The notes: generated by a model from the sequence alone, not told the origin. A stretch of DNA of 64,000 nt from Peromyscus leucopus (GCF_004664715.2 NC_051063.1:117356629-117420628), one strand, 5' to 3'. Positions 1 through 12,454 are shown, numbered from the stretch's first letter. Made by a program: numbers and translations.

Positions 1-422
1 TATTGTACCCAATTATCGATATAAAACATGCTTGCAAAATACATATTGAGCTAGCATCATATTTTTAAATGAAAAACTCACATTCTAATTTTCATTCACA
101 TAAGGTCATACCATAATACTTTTAAGCTTGGAAATGCTTGGTCTCCTTATTTTAAACTTTACAAATGAAATAATTTACAAGAAAATCACTATGACCTTGG
201 GTTCAGCACCTGGACAACATAATGCAAAATGCCATAAGAAACACCCATGTTCTGTAGTTCCTTTTACAACTCTCCTCCAATTCACAAAAGAGCGACTAAC
301 ATATATAATTAGAAAATCACCAAATAAGTTCATGGTAGGTGAAAACATACAGAAGAAAATCAAATATTCTACATTGGTAAAATATACAATTCTAATAAAA
401 TCATGCTTTTCAGCTTTCTCAC
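1..422. other. Part of Nox4 intron 4
   Basis: AT-rich intronic sequence. The first intron bases on the minus strand are GTGAGA at 422-417, a normal donor. I recognise no repeat or gene here. Open reading frames crossing it are antisense to exon 4 or run out of the exon into the intron. Confidence 0.7.
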
Positions 423-507
423 CTGAAAAAATACAGATAGTTATGCCACAGGTTATGTGGAATGTCTTACTTTTATCCAATAATCTTCTTGTTCTCCTGC
501 TTGGAAC
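423..507 (-). CDS. Nox4: Nox4 exon 4 (residues 89-116 plus one base)
   Basis: The minus strand reads VPSRRTRRLLDK then SKTFHITCGITICIFS, 28 residues plus the first base of a Gly codon, so the exon ends in phase 1. The acceptor is TTTATTTAG and the donor is GTGAGA. By family knowledge this is the cytosolic loop and the start of transmembrane helix 3. The His in FHITCG is residue 105; it should be the first haem-binding histidine of helix 3, with its partner 14 residues later in exon 5, outside the window. The basic run RRTRR sits just before the helix. Relative to the mouse protein as I remember it there are conservative changes (Phe and Ile within FHITCGI). Confidence 0.96.
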
Positions 508-1566
508 CTAAATAAACATGAATTTATACGGTAAGAGTAATACAACCAGTCAAAATATGTACAAATTTTTTCATTACATTCTTGCTAGTATCATCAAAAA
601 TTTGTAAATATAACATGAGTCTATTAGTCAAAACTGAGAGAATTATGACATAATTATTCACTGATGCAATTCAAACGAATGTGAGAAGGTATGTTATTGA
701 TTTGAAAAACTGAAAGACAAGCTGTTAGATAAAAATATTAGAACTGCATTGTGACCTTATGTTCTTCAAAGCAAATGTCACTGCACTTAAATGTCTGTGC
801 TGGCATTTGTCCCCAACTGTCATCAGCCGTGGTTTTGTTGGAACACAGGTAGGTGAAACTCTCTGATAACCTGGCATATTTTTTTTTAATCTTTAAATTT
901 GATAGAATATATGATTGCCTTTGTGTTGCAAAAAATAAGTTTATTTTTTAAGTTAGACCAATCGAATCTGTGGTTTTAAATACCTGCTCGATTTTATAGA
1001 AAAATAACTGCCAGGAATCTTTGAATATCTGTGCTTCATACTAGGCAACAACTCTCTACTTTTTACTTCCTGCCACTTATTTTCTTTCTCATCCTAGCCT
1101 TTAAGAACTTGCAACCCAGGGAATGTTATTTCCATAAATGACTGCATTAAGATAAACACTTTCCAAATATAATTACCTGAAAAAACAACTGAGTTTCACT
1201 AGAGTAAATCAGTATTATGTCTTTCACAGATCACTGAAACAATTTAGCTCTGTCGGTCACTCATTTCTGATCTTGGTCAAGCCATATTCTCTGTACCTCA
1301 GGTTCTCAAGCTTAAAATAGAGCTTGTTCTTACGAGTCATGAGAGTCCCGAAGTACTGAAAATAGTACCTGAAAGCATGATTAAAGATATGTCTGCAATC
1401 CTCTGCCCTGGGCTAGTTTTGCAGAGTAGCTTTCTGACCATGTGTCCCTTGCCACCACTGAGAAGAAAACTTCCAAATAAAATCAGTTCATAAAAACAGG
1501 AGAACTAACATGTAATCATTACACTTGATTTTTTTCCACAGAAATTCATCAAGTTTTTTTCCCTAC
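508..1566 (-). other. Nox4: Nox4 intron 3
   Basis: The intron runs from the donor GTAGGG (1566-1561) to the acceptor AG at 509-508, read on the minus strand. It is AT-rich. I see no recognisable interspersed repeat, RNA gene or extra exon in it. Confidence 0.85.
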
Positions 1567-1677
1567 CTTCTGTGATCCCCGAAGATAAGCCAGGAGTGTC
1601 CGGCACATGGGTAAAAGGATAAGGCTGCAGTTGAGGTTCAGGACAGATGCAGAGGCTCTGCTTAGACACAATCCTAC
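1567..1677 (-). CDS. Nox4: Nox4 exon 3 (residues 52-88)
   Basis: The minus strand encodes VGLCLSRASASVLNLNC then SLILLPMCRTLLAYLRGSQK, 37 whole codons in phase 0 at both ends. The acceptor is TTGTTTGTTCAG with a good pyrimidine tract; the donor is AAG followed by GTAGGG. It covers the loop after helix 1 and transmembrane helix 2 (hydrophobic run about residues 63-78). The first codon is GTA (Val); human, mouse and rat NOX4, as I recall them, have Leu here. The Leu-Leu in RTLLAY matches human rather than mouse. Reading frame and splice signals are intact. Confidence 0.97.
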
Positions 1678-2297
1678 CTGAACAAACAAGACAAGGGTCA
1701 AAACAGAGTCAAGTACAAATGACAAGCGGCCTTGACCTGCAGTTGCAGGTCTCGGCCTGCTCTCTAAGGACCATGACAAATACCAGTTCCTCTAAGAATC
1801 CTGAAGGGTTCCTATCATCTTACTAAAGCTCCCTGAGGAAAAACAATTTTCTTCTGCTCTCAATGGCCTTAAAACTGACTTTTTTCCTTTTTGCTAATGA
1901 TACAATCACTTTAATATATTTTTCCATTTCTGAGTCAACTTCTTACACTAGCCTAGCTTTAAGATGCCTGGGGTCTCAGCACTATGTGTTCCACAACTCC
2001 ACAGTCAGGTGTCACAGGAATCCGATAAGCTCAGGAGAGTTCTAAAAGAAACCTCATTTGTATTCTCCCTCTCTCTGGAAGTCTCTCCATTTCTACACAA
2101 CCTACTTATTCACACACATTTGTCTCCAAGCTCTTCACACCAGTAGCTCTATTCCTCTTCTAGCTTCACCTTAAACTCTAGTCCTCTGGAGTACTCCCCT
2201 GCCTGAGGATGGGACTTATCCCCTGTGTCAAGCGCTCTCGTTAGTTTTGTACTGTCCTGTCATGTTTTCAGGTCACTCTTTCCAGTCACCTCTTTCT
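1678..2297. other. Start of Nox4 intron 2 next to exon 3, no recognised element
   Basis: Pyrimidine-rich in places. I see no repeat, gene or RNA here beyond the exon 3 acceptor and its pyrimidine tract. Confidence 0.6.
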
Positions 2298-2735
2298 AAA
2301 TCTTATTTTATTTTTAAACAAATAAGTACTGTACACATTCATTACGTACAATGTGAAGTATTTATATGAACACACAATGTAAGATGACCAAACTATGCTA
2401 ACAAAGAGATGCACCACTTCCTGCTTTGCGTCAACACTTACCTTTCCTTTGCACTAAGCTCACTACAATTCCACTCTTTTCAGGCTTGTGAAAGACAAAA
2501 TATATGTCTGACATATAATCACCACAATGCTCAACTGGCCATCAGAACTTATTCTTCCCATGCACTAATAACATTTAACTAATATTTTCCCTCCCCAGTC
2601 CACCAATGCAAGCCCTGGTAATCATTATACTACCCTCTGAATCTGTGAATTCAACTAGTGTTAGGTTCCAAATATAAGTAATATCATGATAGTTCTCTTC
2701 TTTGTATGGCTCACTTGAGTAAGCACACTCTAAGT
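2298..2735 (-). mobile_element. Old L1 3' end (L1M type)
   Basis: Read on the minus strand this follows the 3' end of ancient mammalian L1M elements. On the plus strand the landmarks are 'ccctggtaatcattatact', then 'tgaattcaactagtgtta' and 'ccaaatataagtaatatc', in the expected order. Diverged; edges approximate. Confidence 0.75.
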
Positions 2736-2799
2736 TCAGAATGTTGTTGTGAAATTACCAATTTGAAATAAGACCATATCTAGTAAAACTGTGATTCAT

Positions 2800-3668
2800 T
2801 TGCTTAAATACATACCAGAAAGACACATGCTCAACTATGTTCATAGCAGCATTATTCATAATAGACAGAAACTGGAAGCAACCTAGATGCCCCTCAACCA
2901 AAGAATGAATAAAGAAAATTTTGTACATATACACAATGGAGTATTACTCAGCTATAAAGAACAATAACATCATGAAATTTGCAGGCAAATGGATGGAATT
3001 AGAAAATATCCTCAATTGAGGTAATCCGGACTCAGAAAGATAAACATGGTATGTACTTACTCATAAATGGATACTAGATGTAATGCAAAGGATAACCAGA
3101 CTACAACCCACAGCTCCAAAGAAGCTAGAGCCTTCATCCAGTAACTGATGGAAGCAGATTCAGAGATCCACAGCCAAGCACCAGGCTGAGTTCCCAGAGT
3201 CCAGTCAAAGAGAGGGAAAAGGGATTATATGAGCAATGGGGAGATCACTATGAGGAAATCTACAAAGACAAGTGAATCATTAGGATTTCAGGAATTTTAG
3301 ACTGACAGTCGTGGAACCTGCATTGGGTAAGACTAGGTCTTTGAATACAGCAAGCAATTGTATAACTCGGTCTGTTTGAGGGGCCTCTGCCAATGGGATT
3401 AGGATTTATTCCTGGTGCATGAGCTGGATTTCTGGAGTCCATTACCTATGGTGGGATGCCTTGTCCAGCCTTGATGGGGGAGGGGGTCCTGCCTCAACTG
3501 AATGTACCAGGGTTTGCTGACTCCTCATAGGAGGTCTTACTCTTTTGGAGCAGAGGATGGAGTGGGGTCAGATGGGGGGCGGAGACTGGGGGAGAGAGCG
3601 GGAGCAAGAATAAGAGGGGGATCTGTGGTTGGTATGTAAAATGAAAAATTTTTTCTTAAATTAAAAAA
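2800..3668 (+). mobile_element. L1 3' end: ORF2 C-terminus and 3' UTR
   Basis: Contains the conserved L1 ORF2 end ('gttcatagcagcattattc', 'aatggagtattactcagc', 'aggcaaatggatggaatt') followed by a rodent 3' UTR ending in an A-rich tail at about 3640-3668. The 5' end is truncated, as usual for L1. It abuts the older minus-strand L1. A sister copy with the same 3' UTR lies at 13001-14060. Confidence 0.9.
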
Positions 3669-3701
3669 AGATGGGAAAAACACCATCATTACTAATTAAA
3701 A

Positions 3702-3772
3702 GAAAGGAAGGAAGGAAGGAAGGAAGGAAGGAAGGAAGGAAGGAAGGAAGGAAGGAAGGAAGGAAGGAAGGA
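3702..3772. repeat. (AAGG)n microsatellite
   Basis: About 17 near-perfect AAGG units directly downstream of the L1 A-rich tail, so it may have grown from that tail. Confidence 0.95.
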
Positions 3773-4111
3773 AAAAAGGAAGCAACCTGCCCTAGAAGTC
3801 TTCCCTCCTAATAGTGCCTGCCATTCATAAGATGGTCCTTGTTCCTGTTCTTAATCATTAGAGATGCCTGAGGAATGAATTCTGTAGTCCTGGAGAAAGC
3901 CACAAGCACATATTCATTAAAATGGACTAAATGGTATGGTGGAGATGGGATTTTCAGCAAACTTTTTCTCTTGCTATGTTCAATAAATGACATATTGTTG
4001 CCTTTGACTTCCTTTGTTCTCTCCTGTTTCTCTTAGTGCATGCTTATGTCCCTAAGAGCATGATCTAAAATGCTTTAAGATTACTTTGCATCGGTTGCTT
4101 TGGAAAAGATT

Positions 4112-4222
4112 TTTTTTTATTGTGATCCTCAAATCAACTCTATAAAGTAGGCTCTACCACCTCATAGATGATGATCTGCTACAACATAAGAGCTACTCAG
4201 CCAGGAATTCTCAGTTCCATGG
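4112..4222 (-). mobile_element. MIR SINE fragment
   Basis: Plus-strand text 'gatcctcaaatcaactctat' then 'aaagtaggctctaccacc' follows the reverse complement of MIR, including the later 'agctactcagccaggaatt' part. Old and diverged. Confidence 0.65.
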
Positions 4223-4631
4223 CTTGGGGTAGCATCTGGATAACGGTTTCGGCAATCTTTCCAGATGACTCTAACAATGCAACCTGGGTTGGGGACCACA
4301 GTCTTAAACTACTTAGCTAAGCTCTGCTGCTTATGAGGTAAGAAATGAAGGCAGCCATTACACTATAACAAGTAAATTTATATCCCCAAATTTATGATAA
4401 AATTTAACTTCACAACTTAATTTTCGTCAGAAATATGGAAGCAAATATTCCAATTATGTGCATGGTTTATGCACATAAACCAAGAAGTGACAACAACCTC
4501 ACCTCTTTAAAGCTGACACAGTATACAGAACAGCAGCTGGGATCACTGCCTGATCATCTGATGCACAATATGTAGTTCAATGAAGAAAAAAAAAAAAGAC
4601 CTTTTCAAACCTTTGTAAGAAAGAAATTATT

Positions 4632-4742
4632 CCACACATTTTGCAGATGATTTCTTAAGGGATCTGAAGAAGTCATGTAGTTTGCCCAAAGCCACAGAAT
4701 TTGAAAGTGGTAAATTCTATACCCAGACTATGTCTTTTCATC
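4632..4742 (-). mobile_element. MIR SINE fragment
   Basis: 'attttgcagatgatttctta', 'tagtttgcccaaagccacag' and 'aatttgaaagtggtaaattc' match the reverse complement of the MIR core in order. Confidence 0.65.
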
Positions 4743-4759
4743 TCATGTTAAAAACATGA

Positions 4760-6166
4760 TAAAAAAAAAAAAAAGGCATCAAAGGCTATGGGAGGAAAAC
4801 CATGAAATTGAATAAGCTAGCTTCAACAGTTCCCATGAGCCACACACATTATGACTCAGTTGCCAGTACAACTCACTAGCCAAGTCAAGATCTTCAATTT
4901 CCTCTCCCACCAAGCCTGTGTGCTTCACTGCCTTCTTGGGTTCTGATTTACTACAACAGTCTTAGTCAGCACCACTTCCTCTTTAGTTAACACTCAAATG
5001 GATGTGTCTGACTAGACATCAAGCTTGCAGTTTCCCTGCATTGCCTTGATTCTCATAAAGCCATTCATAGAGAGAAACAATATCTTTACATCAACAAATC
5101 TCTCCTTATACCTGGCTTTCAACTCCAGGATTACATCACTGACTTGTTCCTGTCTACGGTTTCTTCATATCCATGTTTCTCAGAGGCAAGGTCTGGTCTT
5201 CATAGAATTTTATCCTCAGACTAACATGATGGAAGTGCTCTGTAAACTCGAAACTTAATTGACTTCACATGCAAACCATGCATTGATAGCCATCTTAATA
5301 TTAGGTTGCAATACTTCCTGGTGTCTTTACTCATAATGTATGTGTCTAACAGTAAGTTTACATTGGTAAGTTTACTGTATTTCGAAAGTTCCACTACTAT
5401 CAGAAGATACCATCTCTCCATCTACATGAAATGCAGTAACATATACACATAAAGAATACATACAATGTTCTTAAAGCTACAAACTTGAGGAGCATACATA
5501 GGTCAACTGTTGTAAAACTTCCTTATTGTAACCCCCAGAATTCATAAGCAAATCCATCCACTGAATCGACCCGGAGAAAATCTTCTGTGAACTGACTGAT
5601 TGTGTAAAAATAAATGATAAATTCAAGTAAATATGTCACATAAATCAACACCGAGGCTTATTTCAATGGGCTTTTAAAAGACTGAAATCTAGTCTAGAAG
5701 GACATACATAAATCCAGTAAGATTGTGAGACAAATCAGAGGAGGGAAGTATAAATTTTCAGTAGAGGATATTTTCTAAGACTCAGGCCTTGAAATCAAAG
5801 TTGTCAGAATTTAAAAACTATGACTAATTCTTCCCAGGTATGGGAAGGTCATTTCTGCTTTCTGATGCTTGCATTATTCATCTGCAGTGATAGAAAAGGG
5901 CAGCATCTTGTATGGAAAGTAGTCACAAATTACTGAAAAATACAAGGAATTTTCTACTCCATAGATGTTATTCTTTCTAACATTTGATGTATTCTGCTTT
6001 TGGTGGAAGGAAACAAGAAAGGAGAAGGAAGGAAGGTAAGAAAGAAGACAAAGAGAAAGCAGGAAGAAAGGAGAAGAAAACTTTAAAGAATTCCCCAAAA
6101 TATATTACATTTTTCACATTACTAGTTCTTCGTAGGACCCCAATGTTTCTTAGAAATGAAAAGAGA
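4760..6166. other. Intron 2 stretch without recognised elements
   Basis: Starts just after a short A-run near 4758. I see nothing assignable here. A short GA-rich patch lies at about 6008-6070. Confidence 0.5.
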
Positions 6167-6378
6167 GGAGTTGGAGAAATGGCTTGGTGGTTAAGAGTTC
6201 CTCTTACTAAGCACCAGAGTCAGTTCCCAGCACTCACACGGTGGTTCACAACCATCCATAGCTTCAATTCTAGGGGATCCAAGGTCTTCTGACAAGTTCC
6301 AGTACTGGGCACACACTTGGAGGACAGGGATACATGAGGAAAACACTCACGCAGATAAAATAAAGTAAATAAATCTAA
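6167..6378 (+). mobile_element. B2/B3 SINE
   Basis: Starts with a tRNA-like head ('ggagttggagaaatggcttg'), then 'ttcccagcactcacac' and 'ggttcacaaccatccatag', and ends in 'aaataaagtaaataaat'. Clearly diverged from consensus. Confidence 0.85.
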
Positions 6379-6379
6379 A

Positions 6380-7039
6380 ACATTGTTTTTAGTGGAGGAG
6401 AAAAGGAGGATTATGAAAGAATGTAACGATTCTCACACTCTGCTGTATTGCCTCAGGGAAGAGTAGAATTTTCTGTACATTCATGCTTATTTAGTTACTA
6501 GACTGGACAGAAAATTGTCATTATTTTAAAATTTCAAATAAATATGAAAACTACTCAGTCCTCCTCACCATACATGCACACACAAATAAGTGCCCATGAC
6601 TTAATTACTGGAATTTGCAAATACTTATGTTACTTACCATATTGACTTTATAGATAGAATTATGCTTATAGACTTAAAATATGGAGAATATCCTAAACTG
6701 CTGAAGTGAATGTCATCTAACCACATCAGAATTAAGAGAGCAGAACTTTGTTCCACTGGAGGGATAGACAGACATTGGGCAGAAAAAGATATCAAAAGGA
6801 AAGGGGCGTGGGAGTTTCTCATGCACTGGGACGTGCTGACTCTGACATGCTGCAGATCACATGCAATAGTAATGAGATGCTTGTGGACTTTAGGGCATCC
6901 CTCATCAGCAAGGCAAGAAGATGAAATCGATCCTACCATGGAAAGACTGTGCTCTCCCAATACCTTCAGTAATTTAGAAGCAGTTCTTCATAGAGCCTCT
7001 CAACAAGGAGATACTTTCACTTCAGCTTTTATAATTACA
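6380..7039. other. Intron 2 stretch, possibly the body of a MaLR
   Basis: No confident element. The right part may be the diverged body of the MaLR whose 3' end is clear at 7040-7160. Overlapping reading frames on both strands between 6634 and 7045 show no recognisable protein. Confidence 0.4.
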
Positions 7040-7160
7040 GAGTAAAGAACTGAATGAATTCTGCTAGACTTCTGACCTATAGATTTATGCTACAATAAAT
7101 GTGTCATTTAAGCCACTCTGTTGGTGGTAAATTTTAAAACAGCAATACAAAACTGACATA
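7040..7160 (+). mobile_element. MaLR LTR 3' end (MST/MLT-like, ERVL-MaLR)
   Basis: 'agacttctgacctatagatt', 'acaataaatgtgtcattta', 'agccactctgttggtggtaa' and a terminal 'gcaatacaaaactgacata' follow the MaLR 3' end, including its polyadenylation-like AATAAA. Left edge not resolved. Confidence 0.7.
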
Positions 7161-7549
7161 GGGAAATATAAGTCAATTTTCATCAGGGTATTATCATTTG
7201 TTTCCAGACACCTTTTTTTAAAGTATGCAAATAAATAAATAGAAATTCTTTTCATTACAAACATACCAGCTTCAAGATTATTTAATTTTAAATTGTTTAA
7301 GTAATGGATTTAAATATTTTTGCTGCTAAGTTCTAAGTTAATTATACTGTTGATAAAATGAACTTTATGTCCTCTATATTTTAAAATGCATACTAGTTTC
7401 ATATGCCATTCTTTGGTGTTATTTATCATTTTGTGATAGCCAGTTAATAAACAATATGATTAAATATATCATAAAAGTCCATATCTGATATTTACCTTTT
7501 TAGTAATTAATTTCATAGGAAAAGTTCTAAGCCTAAAAGTTTTAAAAGT
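7161..7549. other. AT-rich intron 2 stretch, nothing recognised
   Basis: No repeat or gene seen. Confidence 0.5.
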
Positions 7550-8190
7550 AACACAGGTAGCTCTCATCCCTTGTCCAAGAAGCTTATTTGTGCAGAAGAT
7601 CGAAATATGGTGTTTGCAGAGATCCATAATGGTCAAAATGCAGAAAGTAAGTGACCATGGGGTGCCCAACTACCAATGATACAATTACAACACACCTAAA
7701 GTTCAGAGAACATCACAGAAGAGGAGATATTAAGATTGTACAAGGCAGAGGACCAGGATGCTTGATGTGAGATAGTGTCTCTTAGACATGAAAAGGATGC
7801 TGCACCCGTGAATCTCAGTAATATGAATGTGTAAACAGACCTAAATAATGAGCAGACAAGCTTACCTGCCAGCATAGTTGAGAAACCCTCACAAGGCCCC
7901 ACCCCTAGATTAAGAGCTACAGGCAACCAATGGGAGAGAACGAGAAGAATCTGTCTTCTCTAGGAAAGAGCCTCCAATAAGTAAACCAATCCCAAGTGGC
8001 CAGCACAAACTCATGAGCATACAAAAAAACACTAAATGGACCTTTGTAGGTTGTATATATGTGTAAAAGACAATAATGGCAGAAGAAGTAATAAATTGAG
8101 AGTGAGTATGGAGTAGCTGGAAAGGAGAGAGGAAGGGTGAAAATTATGTAAATATAGTACCTATGAATTATCAAAAATATTTTTTAAAAA
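7550..8190 (+). mobile_element. Rodent L1 3' UTR (Lx-like)
   Basis: Carries landmarks of rodent L1 3' ends: 'ccatggggtgcccaactacc', 'caaggccccacccctagatt', 'aagagctacaggcaaccaat', 'aaccaatcccaagtggcc' and a purine-rich tail with 'ttatgtaaatatagtac'. Coding part missing. Confidence 0.85.
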
Positions 8191-8237
8191 AAGATACAAA
8201 AATAACACTAAGATTCTGCCAAATAAATCACAAAATA

Positions 8238-8475
8238 GGGGATGGAGAGATGGCTCAGCAGTTAAGAGCACTTGCTGCCTTTCAGAGGACTCAGACTTAG
8301 GTTCAGTTCCTAGCACTCACATCTTCACTCACAGCTATCCATAACTCCAGTTCTAAGGGACCTGGAGCCTTCCTGTGGACTTTGTGAGCATCCAGGACAT
8401 ATGCAGTACATACACATACATATAGGTAAAACCCATACACACACATATACATATACATAATAAAAATAAGTAAAT
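8238..8475 (+). mobile_element. B2/B3 SINE
   Basis: Head 'gatggagagatggctcagca' then 'gttaagagcacttgctgcct', body 'ataactccagttctaaggga' and an A/T-rich tail. Better preserved than the copy at 6167. Confidence 0.92.
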
Positions 8476-8639
8476 ATTTAGAAATTAGTAACAAATTAAT
8501 TCCAAAGATAAAGCATTATAAATAAGATATAAGCAAATGAACTGCAATGGCTGGCCATTCATTTAGTGTTTCAAATAGCTAATTGCTCTGCTACAGGACA
8601 GCATAAGTATGTTTGGTAAACAATATTTTTAAATTTTAA

Positions 8640-9245
8640 TGCTTTAGTGTACACGGTCAAAAATTGTTTAATTACCATAGAATAAACTTAACAAAAAGGT
8701 ATAAGAATTGAATATGAAAGCAAACAATATAAAGATGTAAAAGAAGATTTGAGTGGATGTATGTATACAATGTTCCTCATGGTACAACTAAGGCAAATGT
8801 AGATGCTAATCTTTTACAAATTAATATATGAACTCAATGAAATGTCGATCAAAACCCCAAAAGTATATTGTTTTGTTTTTTACAACATGACTAACTTTAA
8901 AATGTATACACAAAAGCTCAATCACAAAAGGTAAAAACTAACAGAGAAAGAAGTATTTGAACTCTGCACAAAGGGATTTATTACAAAGTTGCAGTAATTT
9001 AGTGCTATTTTTGTGGGTAGATAAATCACCAAAGGAACAAAACAAAGATACATATACAAGTGTACTTATCTATGGCAGCTGATATGAATTGTGTGTTTGA
9101 TTAGTGGCAAAGGAAGAACACATTCAATGATGAGAAAAATGTGTTATACATATGAGAAAAATGGAAAACTATTAACTCTATTTCAAATCAATATTTTTTG
9201 GATGGCTAAGGATTTAAATATCAGAAACAAAGTGAATTTTCAAGA
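8640..9245 (+). mobile_element. L1 ORF2 fragment (old L1M type)
   Basis: Degenerate reverse-transcriptase-proximal L1 sequence: 'agaataaacttaacaaaaag', 'caatgaaatgtcgatcaaaa', 'ttacaaagttgcagtaattt' and 'tggctaaggatttaaatat' occur in the expected order. Frames are broken; no function expected. Confidence 0.75.
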
Positions 9246-9247
9246 GA

Positions 9248-9300
9248 TTGTGTGTGTGCATGTGCGTGCATGTGTGCGTGCGTGCATATGTGTGTGTGTT
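9248..9300. repeat. TG-rich microsatellite, interrupted
   Basis: TG repeats broken by CA and CG dinucleotides (tgtgcgtgcatg-type). Confidence 0.9.
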
Positions 9301-9683
9301 ACATGCTGCTGTGATGAGCATATATATAAACATTCTGCACCGATGAATGTTTCTCGAAACATTAAAATAAATCTTTTAAAAAAAATACAGTAAGTAGGTA
9401 TATGAGACATAAGTATTTTGTTTCAATAGCAGTGAAACAAGGAACCCAAGCTTCATAATAATAGGAATCACTTGCAAGATATGAAGAGAAAAGCACATGT
9501 TCATGGTAAGAGAATCACAAGTACACAGATGTAAATTCACTTGCAGTTGTAAGTGCACCCATGGATCTACATTAGAACTTTAGTGAGCATAAATACATAA
9601 ATTAGCACCATGCCTAAACTATCACACTGTGTTGGGAACTGAGGATCAACAGCAACTATTCTGTATATTTAAAATAAACAAGA

Positions 9684-9855
9684 AGCGATGAATGGTGTTG
9701 AATGCCTATAATCCAAACAATTAAGAGGCAGAAATAAGAGGGTAGTGAGTTCAAAGGAAGTAAGGAATACATAACAAGTTTCAAGGCAGCCGAGGCTGTA
9801 TGATGAAATCCTGCTTCAACACTACTCCCAACAATAACAGCAGCAACAAAACATA
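9684..9855 (+). mobile_element. Old B1-like (7SL-derived) SINE
   Basis: 'ggtgttgaatgcctataatc', 'aagaggcagaaataag' and 'gtgagttcaaagg' follow B1/proto-B1 order and end in a CAACAA-rich tail. Confidence 0.7.
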
Positions 9856-11554
9856 ACACAGTAAAATAAAGAAAAGAAACTATATAGGAAGAACTTAATT
9901 CATTACCTGCCACATAACAAGAATTTAATGAAGTGCTGATATTCATAACAGGAACATTATTTTCTGGATCACTAAAGATTCCCATCACAGATCACCTCTG
10001 TCTCATTCATACAACTTAATCACAATCACACTGCATAACACATATTTGGAAACTCAGTACTCTTTGGTATTGATGAAATAGTTTTCAGATACTGGTGTAA
10101 ACCATACTCTGGCAAGAGCATCACCCAGATTAAGTAGTACTACTCACAAGAATAAAAGATGAGGTCCCATCAGCACATTTGTCAAGAAGTAGGCATCAAA
10201 TGAATCTCCTTTAAGAATACTAAGAAATACACATAAAGCAGATGTGTTTCTTGTCTCAAATGTGTCTATGCCCCAGGGGGTCTCAAATTAACACTTAGGA
10301 AAATATTGACTCTGCTAAGCTAGGGTTGTTGTCAACATATGAAATACTGATCTCAAAGGGTGATAGGATAATAAGTAGTATTTGTCAAAAAAGCAACAAT
10401 TTTCCTTGAAAGATAAAAGTAATTACTATGTCCACCAGACTATTCAAGATCAGAAGTTAGAAAAATTTAGGGATGCAGTTCAGTGAATATACTTAGGTGG
10501 ACACATAGACATTATCTTCTCTGGACTGATTGTTGAACATGTTAAATACAATTTTCTCACCTCAATCAGAAAAGTCATCATTTCTGAGTGATGGATTTGT
10601 TGTTTATCTGAGCCTTCAGAGAAATGTTTAACTGTTATTTCTTTTGATCTGGCATCAGCATATGGTAGGAAAATTTTAACCCAAAGGATTATAGACAGCT
10701 ATTTTATCTGCAATATTAATATACCAAGGTAGTAACATCTCTTGAAATATGTAAACTAAGATCTAATTCAGCACAAAAGTCCAGGATGTTAAAAATACAA
10801 ATAAATTATCTCTATTTCCTTTGGGGTTCAGTACTTTATAAAAACAATCTGTATGCTTCCTCATTTCTAGTCACTGCGTGTCTGGAAATGTTTATTTATT
10901 GTGTTTACATTAAACCACATAGCAATTCAAATCAAAGTGACTTTAAATGTCCCTTTGGGAAGGACAGAGTTTATTTTGGAATTCTTTTCCTTCCTTATGA
11001 TGCAAAATCCAACTGGAAATTTTACCAGTGATTCATTTCCTCACATATGTTTCCTGAATATACTTGCTTTAAAAAATAAAAGAAAAACTAAAACCAAAAC
11101 TTTCCCCTTGGTTCACAGGGTAGAAAACACACACATCCAGAAACAGTGGAGAGGGTGAGGAAAACAGAAAAGAATCATTTTAAAATGTCATTATAGGAAA
11201 ACATTTCACCTCCTTCCTTCTTGAGTAGCATTCTACATCGGAATGTTTGTTAAGTCTACTTGCTTCTATTCAGTCACTATTCTGCCACAGACTCCAAGAG
11301 CATCCACATCCTGAAATGTGCACTCTAGAGTTTCCACAGCTCAGGAAGCTGGTTGTCACTAGAGGGCAGTGTGATTTCCTTAGTTCACGGTTTGTCCCAA
11401 GGTTCCTGAGACACAAAATTAACTGAGAACTCCTGGTGTGTTGTCATGTTAATATTATAAATGCACTTTAAATTGTTGTTATAGACTGCTTGATCTGCCC
11501 CCCCCACAAGTTTATTTGCTGAAGCATTAGTCTTCAAGGTGAAATTCTTCAGCA
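9856..11554. other. Intron 2 stretch without recognised elements
   Basis: Mostly AT-rich single-copy-looking sequence. I find no gene or clear repeat. A C7 run lies near 11498-11504. Confidence 0.5.
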
Positions 11555-11586
11555 TTCTTTAAGCTATTATTTAATAGCTTAAAGAA
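11555..11586. repeat. Perfect palindrome with 15-bp arms
   Basis: 'ttctttaagctatta', a 2-base spacer, then 'taatagcttaaagaa'. The arms are exact reverse complements. I cannot tie it to a known element. Confidence 0.95.
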
Positions 11587-11689
11587 ATCAAGACACCCCC
11601 TCAGAAAAGAATTAGAACCCCGAAAGGAGAAGGAAAGACTAGTGTGTCTGTTTATATCTATTGAATGTCATCACGGTGTTCAATAGCAC

Positions 11690-11852
11690 CCTGAAGGCAG
11701 CCACCTACAAAGCATAAAATGGCCCTCACTGACACACTGAACACACTGGCAGCTTATTCTTGGATTTCCCAGACCCAAGAAGTGTAAGAAATAAACAGCT
11801 GCTTTTTAAGTCATTCACTTTATGGTCTGTTGTTAAAGGTGGCCAAAATAAC
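11690..11852 (+). mobile_element. MaLR LTR 3' end (MLT1/MST-like)
   Basis: 'gaaggcagccacctacaaag', 'acactgaacacactggcagc', 'cagacccaagaagtgtaaga', AATAAA and 'taagtcattcactttatgg' follow the MaLR 3' half. Confidence 0.75.
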
Positions 11853-12454
11853 ACTGCACAACTATAAAACCACACAGTATGACAACTGGGTACAAGTTCC
11901 TGAATTTTCAAACCCAGGGCTTTGCAGGATAAACCTGACACTTCCTCTTTATCTGCCACTACTTAACTGCCTACAAAGTTTATCTAACCTAGTATTAACA
12001 ATCAGATCATACGTAGCACAGAGTAAGTGCATTTTAGGCTGAGAAGTGGTCATTAAAGGGATTGGTGTTTAATAATGACTACTGTTGATGAACAGACTCG
12101 AAGGAACTAGGAGGAGAGAACTTGGTGCCTATGGAACCTCATATAGTTTCAAAAAAATGATATTTTGTAAACAAGGACAACATTATAAGCTAACTATGTC
12201 TGAGTTACCCATAGAAGGGGATCAGTATTAGCCAGGATTTGTAGGGGAATTATGTTGCTACTGACTTTACTAAAAGCATAATTCTTTTTATTGAGTTAGC
12301 AGACATTTTAATTAGCTTGACTTAAGTGATTAATTCACAGTATATGCATATAACTACTTGGGTTGTGTATCTTTAGTAGAGAGTCTTTTGAGTTGTCAAT
12401 CTTAATTCCTTTTATTCAATAAGTAAAACAAAGTTAATCCTAATTTCCTATAAG
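11853..12454. other. Intron 2 stretch, nothing recognised
   Basis: AT-rich; no gene or clear repeat seen. Confidence 0.5.

Noticed and set aside
128..511. 127-codon plus-strand frame at the left edge
   Set aside because: It is antisense to Nox4 exon 4 and flanking intron.
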